A stretch of DNA of 64,000 nt, from contig NZ_CP062941.1 in assembly GCF_015101885.1 (NCBI RefSeq), positions 2,852,001 through 2,916,000 of the forward strand. The letters run 5' to 3'. Under the pieces are notes generated by a model. That model saw only the letters and a list, made by a program, of their open reading frames with translations. It searched no databases and had not been told where the DNA came from. The position numbers were made by a program, and so were the translations under genes. Of the stretch, positions 55,761-64,000 are shown piece by piece. How positions within the stretch are numbered: the stretch's first letter is position 1; every line of letters begins with the position of its first letter. The DNA is from Massilia litorea. GTDB lineage: Bacteria > Pseudomonadota > Gammaproteobacteria > Burkholderiales > Burkholderiaceae_D.

Positions 55761-56207
55761 TCAGTGCCTCGTCGCCGAACGGTCCGGCTCCGACGGCGTC
55801 GAGATCTCGTCGAGCGTGCGGTCGACGTCGGCCGAGTGCTTGGTCGCCACGTCGCCCAGCGACACGATGCCGATCACCTGTTGCGACTGCTCGTCGAGCA
55901 CGGGAATGCGGCGGATCTGCACGTCGCCCATCTGCCCCAGCACCTCGTCGACGCTCTGGCCGGCGGTGCAGGTGCGCACGTCGGTGCTCATCACCTGCTC
56001 GACCTTCGTCGAGCCGGGCGCCTGGCCGACGGCCACGGAGCGCACGGTGATGTCGCGGTCGGTGATCATGCCAACCAGCTTGCCGTCATCGAGCACCGGG
56101 ATGGCACCCACATTCAATTCGTCCATCAGCTGTGCGGCGCGCTGCACGGTCTCCTGCGGCGAAATGGTCTGCACGTCGCGCGTCATGATGTCCTGGATGG
56201 TTTGCAT
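55761..56207 (-). CDS. CBS-domain pair protein
   Basis: 148 aa made almost wholly of two CBS motifs, about residues 7-62 (DIMTRDVQTISPQETVQRAA ... IPVLDDGKLVGMITDRDITV) and 71-130 (VMSTDVRTCTAGQSVDEVL ... IPVLDEQSQQVIGIVSLGDV). Such pairs bind adenine nucleotides and act as regulatory modules; this one has no fused enzyme. The start at 56207 has AAGGAG 7 bases upstream. Confidence 0.9.
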   Translation of the reverse strand: MQTIQDIMTRDVQTISPQETVQRAAQLMDELNVGAIPVLDDGKLVGMITDRDITVRSVAVGQAPGSTKVEQVMSTDVRTCTAGQSVDEVLGQMGDVQIRRIPVLDEQSQQVIGIVSLGDVATKHSADVDRTLDEISTPSEPDRSATRH

Positions 56208-56357
56208 GTTCTGTCTCCTTTGTTCGGGTGTTGGTGGATGGGCGATTACTATGCCTCGATTTGCGAAACCGGTACGCCAGCTTGACGTACGGCACCGATG
56301 CACCCGCTGCGCATGGGCTGGGCTACAATTTCGCCTCTTTTTCGCAACCGACCAGCC

Positions 56358-57128
56358 ATGAACAGCTCCCCCATCCCCGGCGCCATGATCGACGCGCTCG
56401 CCCTTGCCGACGCCTCCTGGCGGCCCCATCTGCTGCGCGGCCTGGAAGCAGTGGCGCAGGCCAATCCCGGCTACCTGCCGGCACTGGCCGCGGACGATTA
56501 TTTGCCGACCCAGGGGCGTTTGTTCGCCGCGTTTGCCCAGCCCCTGGACCGGGTGCGCTACGTGCTGGTGGGGGAGGGACCGTATCCGCGCGCCGAGAGC
56601 GCGACCGGCGTCTGCTTCATGGATGGCGCGGTCGGCGACCTGTGGAGCGAAGCGGGCCTGTCGAAGCCGGTGAACCGGGCGACCTCGCTGCGCAACTTCA
56701 TGAAGATGCTGCTGGTGGCCGACGGCCGGCTGCAGCTCGAGGACACGGGCGGCGCGGCCATGGCGCCGGTGGCGGCCGCGGCCTTGTCGAACGGCTCGAT
56801 CCGGACCCTGGCGCAGTTACAGGACAACCTCACGCAGCAGGGATTCCTCTTGCTGAACGCGGCGCTGGTGTTTCGCAAGCACGTCAAGCCGGCGATCGAT
56901 GCGCGCGCCTGGCTGCCGTTTTTGCAGACCGTGCTGGCGGTGCTGGCCGCGCAGCCCCAGCCCCCGACGCTGGTGCTGTGGGGGAAGATTGCGGAGGAGT
57001 TGAGGAAGCTGCCGGAAACCGCAGGCTTGCCGCAGGTGCTGGCGGAGCATCCGTATAACCTGAGCTTTATCGGGCACCAGGGGATGCGGGAATTGTTCGG
57101 GCCGATGGGGTTGTTGCGGGCGCGCTGA
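56358..57128 (+). CDS. Uracil-DNA-glycosylase-like protein with altered active-site motif
   Basis: 256 aa. The family-1 UDG framework is clear: RVRYVLVGEGPYPRAESATG corresponds to the water-activating loop, LLLNAALVFRKH and TLVLWGKIAEEL to core strands, and EHPYNLSF to the DNA-intercalation loop region. The canonical GQDPYH is GEGPYP here: the catalytic Asp is Gly74 and the His is Pro77. A true uracil glycosylase would therefore be expected to be weak or inactive, so a different substrate or role is possible. It has its own TACAAT at 56324-56329 upstream. Confidence 0.78.
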   Translation: MNSSPIPGAMIDALALADASWRPHLLRGLEAVAQANPGYLPALAADDYLPTQGRLFAAFAQPLDRVRYVLVGEGPYPRAESATGVCFMDGAVGDLWSEAGLSKPVNRATSLRNFMKMLLVADGRLQLEDTGGAAMAPVAAAALSNGSIRTLAQLQDNLTQQGFLLLNAALVFRKHVKPAIDARAWLPFLQTVLAVLAAQPQPPTLVLWGKIAEELRKLPETAGLPQVLAEHPYNLSFIGHQGMRELFGPMGLLRAR

Positions 57129-57165
57129 GAGGCGGTTTCGATTGCGGGCGCGATCGTCCAGAAGT

Positions 57166-57237
57166 CGCGTATCACCGCGTGGGCAGCGCGGACGGCGCGT
57201 CTGTTCGATCGTCAGGGTGGAGCTGCCCACCCTACGG
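57166..57237. repeat. REP-like inverted pair upstream of iscR
   Basis: CGCGTATCACCGCGTGGGC at 57166-57184 is the reverse arm seen in the 1917 element, followed by GGGTGGAGCTGCCCACCC..ACG ending at 57237. The second copy has lost part of its forward arm. Remaining sequence of the 293 base gap is the iscR promoter. Confidence 0.7.
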
Positions 57238-57306
57238 CAGCATCCAAAAAGCCTCGCTAACCAGGTCCGCCGTTTTTGGGGCCGCCAAGACAAGCCCCCC
57301 GGAATT

Positions 57307-57336
57307 TGCTATACTTGACTAAATCGTTCAACTAAT
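57307..57336 (+). promoter_or_regulatory. Extended -10 and IscR-type binding site of iscR
   Basis: TGCTATACT (57307-57315) is an extended -10. Overlapping it, ATACTTGACT..TTCAACTAAT (57311-57336) resembles the type 1 IscR site of E. coli. The layout implies autorepression by IscR carrying its iron-sulfur cluster. An alternative reading uses TTGACT (57315-57320) as a -35, but no -10 sits correctly after it. Confidence 0.55.
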
Positions 57337-57421
57337 CCGGTCTTTCTGCTTCAGCACCGAAGACCTGGAAAAGTGGATGCGAAATGAACAAGGGCAATAT
57401 TTTAACATTACCGGGGTTGTG

Positions 57422-57901
57422 ATGCGTCTGACCACCAAAGGCCGTTTTGCTGTCACTGCGATGATCGATCTTGCCCTGCGCCAGGGTACGGGTCCGGTCA
57501 CGCTGTCGGGCATCAGCCAGCGCCAGGCCATTTCGCTGTCCTACCTCGAGCAGCTGTTCGGCAAGCTGCGCCGCCACGAGATCGTCGAATCGATCCGCGG
57601 GCCGGGCGGCGGCTACAGCCTGGCGCGTCCGGCGGAAAAGGTGACGGTGGCCGACATCATCATCGCCGTCGACGAGCCGCTCGACGCCACCCAATGCGGG
57701 GGCAAGGAAAACTGCCACGGGTCGGACGCCGCCAGCGGCATCCGCTGCATGACCCACGACCTGTGGACCACGCTGAACGCCAAGATGGTCGACTACCTCG
57801 ATTCGGTCTCCCTGCAAGACCTGGTCGACCAGCAGAAGCAGAAAGAACAGAACGTCGTGGTGGTGCACCGCACCCCCACCGCCACCAAAATTGAAGCATG
57901 A
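57422..57901 (+). CDS. iscR: Iron-sulfur cluster assembly regulator IscR
   Basis: 159 aa Rrf2-family regulator with N-terminal winged HTH ([20 protein letters not shown]). Cluster ligands are C92, C98 and C109, with H112. In E. coli the third Cys follows the second by 6 positions; here the spacing is 11 because of a five-residue insert (SDAASGIR region). First gene of the isc operon. The ATG at 57422 starts the standard N-terminus. Confidence 0.93.
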   Translation: MRLTTKGRFAVTAMIDLALRQGTGPVTLSGISQRQAISLSYLEQLFGKLRRHEIVESIRGPGGGYSLARPAEKVTVADIIIAVDEPLDATQCGGKENCHGSDAASGIRCMTHDLWTTLNAKMVDYLDSVSLQDLVDQQKQKEQNVVVVHRTPTATKIEA

Positions 57902-57914
57902 CTGGAGTGAACTG

Positions 57915-59171
57915 ATGAACGCGCCTTTGGACAAAAAAATCGAGCAGAGCTTCGTGACTGCGCCACATTTCCCGGTCTATATGGACTACTCGGCAACGAC
58001 GCCGATCGACCCGCGCGTGGCGGACAAGATGATCCCCTTCCTGCGCGAGCAGTTCGGTAATCCGGCATCGCGCAGCCACATGTATGGCTGGTCGGCCGAG
58101 GCTGCCGTCGAAGAGGCGCGCGGCCACGTCGCCGCCCTGGTCGGCGCCGATCCGCGCGAAATCATCTGGACCTCCGGCGCCACCGAATCGAACAACCTGG
58201 CCCTGAAGGGCGCGGCCCAGTTCTACAAGACCAAGGGCAAGCACATCATCACGGTGAAGACCGAGCACAAGGCCGTGCTGGACACCGTGCGCGAGCTCGA
58301 GCGCGTCGGTTTCGAAGCCACCTACCTGGAGCCGCAGGACAACGGCCTGATCACCGTCGAGCAGCTGGCCGCGGCAATCCGTCCGGACACGATCCTGGTC
58401 TCGGTCATGCTGGTCAATAACGAAATCGGCGTGATCCAGCCGATCGACGAAATCGGCGAACTGTGCCGCTCGAAGGGCATCATCTTCCACTGCGACGCCG
58501 CCCAGGCGACCGGCAAGGTGCACATCGACCTGAACAAGACGAAGTGCGACCTGATGACCTTCACCGCCCATAAAACCTATGGTCCGAAGGGCATCGGCGC
58601 CCTGTACGTGCGCCGCAAGCCGCGCGTGCGCCTGGAAGCGCAGATGCACGGCGGCGGCCACGAGCGCGGCCTGCGCTCGGGCACCTTGCCGACGCACCAG
58701 ATTGCCGGCATGGGCGAAGCCTTCCGCATCGCCAAGGAAGAGATGGACAGCGAGATCGTGCGCATCACCGCGCTGCGCGACCGCCTGGCCAAGGGCCTGA
58801 TGGAGATCGAAGAGGTCTACATCAACGGCGACATGGAACACCGCGTGCCGCATAACCTGAACGTTTCGTTCAACTATGTCGAAGGCGAGTCGCTGATCAT
58901 GGCGATCAAGGACATCGCCGTGTCGTCCGGTTCGGCCTGCACCTCGGCCAGCCTGGAGCCATCCTACGTGCTGCGCGCCCTGGGACGCAGCGACGAACTG
59001 GCGCACAGCTCGATCCGCTTTACCATCGGCCGCTTCACGACCGAAGAAGACATCGATTTCACGATCGAACTGCTGAAATCGAAGGTCGGCAAACTGCGCG
59101 AACTGTCGCCCCTGTGGGACATGTTCAAGGACGGGATCGACATCAGCACGATCCAATGGGCAGCCCACTAA
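57915..59171 (+). CDS. iscS: Cysteine desulfurase IscS
   Basis: 418 aa PLP enzyme that removes sulfur from cysteine for iron-sulfur cluster and thio-modification. PLP Lys in [17 protein letters not shown], catalytic Cys in the mobile loop [17 protein letters not shown]. The C-terminal end for IscU binding is present (STIQWAAH). The start at 57915 lies 13 bases after iscR; a longer in-frame start is not convincing. Confidence 0.96.
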   Translation: MNAPLDKKIEQSFVTAPHFPVYMDYSATTPIDPRVADKMIPFLREQFGNPASRSHMYGWSAEAAVEEARGHVAALVGADPREIIWTSGATESNNLALKGAAQFYKTKGKHIITVKTEHKAVLDTVRELERVGFEATYLEPQDNGLITVEQLAAAIRPDTILVSVMLVNNEIGVIQPIDEIGELCRSKGIIFHCDAAQATGKVHIDLNKTKCDLMTFTAHKTYGPKGIGALYVRRKPRVRLEAQMHGGGHERGLRSGTLPTHQIAGMGEAFRIAKEEMDSEIVRITALRDRLAKGLMEIEEVYINGDMEHRVPHNLNVSFNYVEGESLIMAIKDIAVSSGSACTSASLEPSYVLRALGRSDELAHSSIRFTIGRFTTEEDIDFTIELLKSKVGKLRELSPLWDMFKDGIDISTIQWAAH

Positions 59172-59211
59172 TCAGTACGGAACGCATTAAGAGAAGATAA
59201 GGAGCACTACC

Positions 59212-59601
59212 ATGGCATATTCGGACAAAGTACTCGACCACTACGAGAATCCACGCAACGTCGGCGCCTTCGACAAGGGCGATGACGCCGTCGGTACCGG
59301 CATGGTCGGCGCACCGGCCTGCGGCGACGTGATGAAGCTGCAGATCAAGGTCAACGAGCAGGGCCTGATCGAAGACGCGAAGTTCAAGACCTATGGCTGC
59401 GGTTCGGCCATCGCATCGAGCTCGCTGGTGACCGAATGGGTGAAGGGTAAAACCCTGGACCAGGCACTGGCCATCAAGAACACGCAGATCGCCGAAGAAC
59501 TGGCGCTGCCGCCGGTCAAAATCCACTGCTCGATCCTGGCCGAAGACGCGATCAAGGCCGCGGTCGCCGACTACAAGACCAAGCACGCAACTGCGCAGTA
59601 A
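59212..59601 (+). CDS. iscU: Iron-sulfur cluster scaffold IscU
   Basis: 129 aa. Cluster ligands in APACGDVMKL, TYGCGSAIASSS and VKIHCSILAED, and the HscA-recognition motif LPPVK at ALPPVKIHC are all intact. Receives sulfur from IscS. AAGGAG lies 8 bases upstream of the ATG. Confidence 0.97.
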   Translation: MAYSDKVLDHYENPRNVGAFDKGDDAVGTGMVGAPACGDVMKLQIKVNEQGLIEDAKFKTYGCGSAIASSSLVTEWVKGKTLDQALAIKNTQIAEELALPPVKIHCSILAEDAIKAAVADYKTKHATAQ

Positions 59602-59640
59602 AGTTGATTCATTAGCTAGAACCAAGCTGGAGAGGAACGC

Positions 59641-59964
59641 ATGGCAATCACACTGACCGAAAAAGCGGCGAAGCACATCAACCGCTACATCGAGCGTCGC
59701 GGCAAGGGCCTCGGGTTGCGTTTCGGCGTGCGCACCACCGGCTGCTCCGGCCTGGCCTACAAGCTGGAGTACGTCGACGAATCGGCGGCCGAGGACACTG
59801 TCTTCGAGTCGTTTGGCGTGAAGGTCTTCGTCGACCCGAAAAGCCTGCCCTACATCGACGGCACCGAACTCGATTTCGCCCGCGAGGGACTGAACGAAGG
59901 CTTCCGCTTCAACAACCCGAACGTCAAGGACAATTGCGGTTGCGGCGAGAGCTTCCGGATCTAA
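59641..59964 (+). CDS. iscA: Iron-sulfur cluster assembly protein IscA
   Basis: 107 aa A-type carrier. The three conserved Cys are in [13 protein letters not shown] and NCGCGESF. Delivers iron-sulfur clusters to target proteins. GAGAGG precedes its ATG. Confidence 0.96.
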   Translation: MAITLTEKAAKHINRYIERRGKGLGLRFGVRTTGCSGLAYKLEYVDESAAEDTVFESFGVKVFVDPKSLPYIDGTELDFAREGLNEGFRFNNPNVKDNCGCGESFRI

Positions 59965-59971
59965 GAACCTG

Positions 59972-60487
59972 ATGCAGAACCACTTCGAGCTCTTCGGCCT
60001 GCCGGCCCGCTTCGACGTCGACATGGCCGCGCTCGACGCGGCCTACCGCGACGTCCAGGGCCGCGTCCACCCGGACCGTTTCGTCAACGCCACCGATGCG
60101 GAAAAACGCGTCGCCATGCAATGGGCCACGCGCGCGAACGAAGCCTATCAAACGCTGAAGAACCCGCAGAAGCGCGCGCACTACCTGTGCGAGCTGAACG
60201 GCGTCGACCTGCAGACCGAGTCGAACACGGCGATGCCGATGGCTTTCCTGATGCAGCAGATGGAGTGGCGCGAAGAACTCGGCGACGCGCGCGCGGCGAA
60301 GGACGCCGACGCGCTGGACGCCCTGGACAAGCAGGTGCGGATGGAGCGCAAGGCCATGCTGGCCGAGGTCGGCAAGCAGCTCGACGCCGGCGATTTTCCG
60401 AAGGCCGCCGAGGGCGTGCGCGCGCTGATGTTCCTCGACAAATTCGGGGACGAAGTACAGTACGCATACGAAGCGATCGAAGGGTAA
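59972..60487 (+). CDS. hscB: Co-chaperone HscB
   Basis: 171 aa. N-terminal J domain with HPD in GRVHPDRFVNATDAEKRVA and a C-terminal three-helix domain binding IscU (AMPMAFLMQQMEWREEL). It stimulates the ATPase of HscA. It starts 7 bases after the iscA stop. Confidence 0.95.
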   Translation: MQNHFELFGLPARFDVDMAALDAAYRDVQGRVHPDRFVNATDAEKRVAMQWATRANEAYQTLKNPQKRAHYLCELNGVDLQTESNTAMPMAFLMQQMEWREELGDARAAKDADALDALDKQVRMERKAMLAEVGKQLDAGDFPKAAEGVRALMFLDKFGDEVQYAYEAIEG

Positions 60488-60514
60488 ATCAACGTCGCGG
60501 CGTGCCGAAGGGAT

Positions 60515-60543
60515 GTAGGGTGGGCGGGTCTCCCGCCCACGCG
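60515..60543. repeat. REP-like single element inside the isc operon
   Basis: GTAGGGTGGGC..GCCCACGCG, one forward copy with perfect GGGCGGG / CCCGCCC stem, in the 126 base gap between hscB and hscA. The only gap of that size inside the isc operon. Confidence 0.82.
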
Positions 60544-60613
60544 TTCAAGTGGCGTACGCATTTCGCGATGATCGCCGCAGCATCACACAGAACAACAACC
60601 AGGTAACACGAAC

Positions 60614-62503
<1,890 letters not shown>

Positions 62504-62548
62504 ACGCACCCGCCCGCGAACGATATAAATAATTAATGAGGTAACAAC

Positions 62549-62890
62549 GTGCCACAAATCGTCATCCTGCCCCACCCGGTCTTCTGCCCCGACGGCGCCG
62601 TACTGGAAGCCCCGAGCGGCAAATCCGTCTGCGACGTCATGCTGGAAAACGACATCGAGATCGAACACGCCTGCGACCGCGTCTGCGCCTGCACCACCTG
62701 CCACGTGATCGTGCGCGAAGGTTTCGACTCGCTGAACGAGCAGGAAGAAAAAGAAGAAGACATGCTGGACAAGGCCTGGGGCCTGGAACCGAATTCGCGC
62801 CTGTCGTGCCAGGCGATCGTGGCCGACGAGGACCTCGTGGTCGAGATCCCGAAGTACACGATCAACCACGCGGCCGAAAAGAACCACTGA
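62549..62890 (+). CDS. fdx: isc-type [2Fe-2S] ferredoxin
   Basis: 113 aa, GTG start with GAGG upstream. Cluster Cys are in HACDRVCACTTCHV and RLSCQAIV, the adrenodoxin-like arrangement. Supplies electrons for cluster assembly on IscU. Acidic patches (EQEEKEEDML) are for partner binding. Confidence 0.95.
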   Translation: MPQIVILPHPVFCPDGAVLEAPSGKSVCDVMLENDIEIEHACDRVCACTTCHVIVREGFDSLNEQEEKEEDMLDKAWGLEPNSRLSCQAIVADEDLVVEIPKYTINHAAEKNH

Positions 62891-62902
62891 TCAGGACTAG
62901 CC

Positions 62903-63097
62903 ATGAAGTGGAATGATGTGACGGCAATCGCCGAAACACTGGCGGAGAAGTACCCGGACGTCGACCCGAGCACGGTGCGCTTCGTCGACCTGCACAACTG
63001 GGTCGTCGAGCTCGAAGGCTTCGACGACGACCGCACGCGCGGCGGCGAGCGGGTCCTGGAAGCCATCCAGGCGGCGTGGATCCATGAAGCGCGCTGA
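62903..63097 (+). CDS. iscX: IscX, small acidic protein of the isc system
   Basis: 64 aa. WNDVTAIAETLAEKYPDVDP and FVDLHNWVVELEGFDDD are diagnostic. It binds IscS and iron and modulates the rate of cluster formation. Its last codons overlap the methyltransferase gene. Confidence 0.95.
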   Translation: MKWNDVTAIAETLAEKYPDVDPSTVRFVDLHNWVVELEGFDDDRTRGGERVLEAIQAAWIHEAR

Positions 63098-63977
63098 CCA
63101 GAAACCGGCCACGGCGCCGGAACTTCCACCAGAGGTGCGCCCCGGGCAGTCGATCGAACTGCTCAAGGAACTGCACATCCTCACGCGCGACGCCAAACTG
63201 AACCAGGACAGCCGCCGCAAGCTGAAGCAGGTCTACCACCTGATCAACTTCATCGAGCCACTGGTCAAGGACGTGCGCTCGGAGAAAGGCTCAGTCTCGC
63301 TGGTCGACCATGGCGCCGGCAAGTCCTACCTCGGCTTCATCCTCTACGACCTGTTCTTCAAGGGCCTGGAGGACGCCTCGCACATCTACGGCATCGAGAC
63401 GCGCGACGAGCTGGTCGCGAAATCGACCGGGCTGGCGGCGCGCCTGGGCTTTGCCAACATGTCCTTCCTGCCGCTGTCGGTGGCGGAATCGACCACGTCG
63501 AGCAAGCTCCCTGAGACGATCGACATCGTCACCGCGCTGCATGCCTGTAACACGGCGACCGACGACGCCATCGACTTCGCGCTGAAGAAGAAGGCGAAGC
63601 ACATGGTGCTGGTGCCGTGCTGCCAGGCCGAAGTGGCTTCGGTCTTGCGCAAGAATAAGGGCCGGGACTTGAAAAGTCCGCTGACCGAAATCTGGCGCCG
63701 TCCCATCCACACGCGCGAATTCGGCAGCCAGGTGACCAACGTGCTGCGCTGCCTGCAGCTCGAAGCGCACGGCTACGAGGTGACCGTCACCGAGCTGGTG
63801 GGCTGGGAGCACTCGATGAAGAACGAGCTGATCGTGGCGACCTATAAAAACCTGCCGCGCCGCCGTCCGGGCGAGCGCCTGCAGGAAGTGCTGTCCACGC
63901 TGGGGCTGGAAGAGATGGGCCAGCGTTTCTATGCATCGCAAGCGGAAGCCGAAGCCAAAGCCGAAATGAACGACTGA
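63084..63977 (+). CDS. SAM-dependent methyltransferase, unknown substrate
   Basis: 297 aa. Rossmann SAM site SLVDHGAGKSYLGFILYDLF, then LHACNTATDDAIDFAL and VPCCQAEVASVL, resembling the Methyltransf_32 group. The start overlaps iscX by 14 bases, so it is translated as part of the isc mRNA. No known role in iron-sulfur metabolism; modification of RNA or protein is possible. The Ala/Glu-rich end (QAEAEAKAEMND) is low complexity. Confidence 0.75.
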   Translation: MKRADQKPATAPELPPEVRPGQSIELLKELHILTRDAKLNQDSRRKLKQVYHLINFIEPLVKDVRSEKGSVSLVDHGAGKSYLGFILYDLFFKGLEDASHIYGIETRDELVAKSTGLAARLGFANMSFLPLSVAESTTSSKLPETIDIVTALHACNTATDDAIDFALKKKAKHMVLVPCCQAEVASVLRKNKGRDLKSPLTEIWRRPIHTREFGSQVTNVLRCLQLEAHGYEVTVTELVGWEHSMKNELIVATYKNLPRRRPGERLQEVLSTLGLEEMGQRFYASQAEAEAKAEMND

Positions 63978-63983
63978 GAGACC

Positions 63984-64000
63984 ATGAGCGAAAAAATCAC
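63984..64000 (+). CDS. Start of a further gene (truncated by window end)
   Basis: ATG at 63984 begins MSEKI, 6 bases after the methyltransferase stop, with GAGAG upstream. Too short to identify. Confidence 0.5.

Overview
The window is high-GC DNA from a betaproteobacterium of the Burkholderiales, most like Oxalobacteraceae (Massilia/Telluria group). This rests on the gene order rpoS-rlmD, ndk-rlmN-pilW-rodZ-like-ispG-hisS-yfgM-bamB-der-hfq-hflX-hflK-hflC-hisZ-purA, on a complete iscR-S-U-A-hscB-hscA-fdx-iscX operon, and on the typical hybrid kinases and bacteriophytochrome. The genus is an inference; no rRNA gene is present. I see no prophage, integrase, IS element or CRISPR array.

Layout. 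1-19.9 kb: housekeeping block. It holds the rpoS end, rlmD, a Bax-inhibitor-1 membrane protein, ndk, then the long rlmN-to-hflC series (rRNA/tRNA modification, pilus assembly, isoprenoid synthesis, outer-membrane assembly, ribosome GTPases, Hfq, HflKC), then hisZ, purA and a phosphoribosyltransferase. 20-27.5 kb: marC coupled to a hybrid kinase, an FKBP isomerase, an orphan RES-domain protein, uvrB, an aromatic aminotransferase and the first tRNA-Asn. 27.6-34.3 kb: a probable aromatic-compound region (acyl-CoA-dehydrogenase-like flavoprotein, DODA-type dioxygenase, LysR regulator divergent from a 2,4'-dihydroxyacetophenone-dioxygenase-like cupin and an MFS importer), then purT between two more identical tRNA-Asn genes. 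34.4-49.1 kb: amidase, a small HNH protein, then a sensory cluster: REC-kinase-REC, an Rcp-type regulator with a bacteriophytochrome, a PAS-PAS-kinase-REC, a Ser/Thr dehydratase, two secreted hydrolases and a membrane sensor kinase-REC. 49.2-57.1 kb: mixed genes: FMN reductase, DTW tRNA transferase, a radical SAM gene under a near-ideal SOS box, an unknown protein, ChaC, a LysR divergent from the fumarylacetoacetase/maleylacetoacetate isomerase pair, a CBS protein, and a uracil-DNA-glycosylase-like protein lacking the catalytic Asp. 57.3-64 kb: the isc operon and a trailing methyltransferase.

A palindromic REP-like repeat (core GTAGGGTGGGC...GCCCACGCGG) recurs in intergenic gaps across the whole window, often as inverted pairs. 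The other points most worth checking are the SOS-controlled radical SAM gene, the altered uracil-DNA-glycosylase-like protein, the orphan RES protein with His at the usual Arg position, and the phytochrome-centred signalling cluster.
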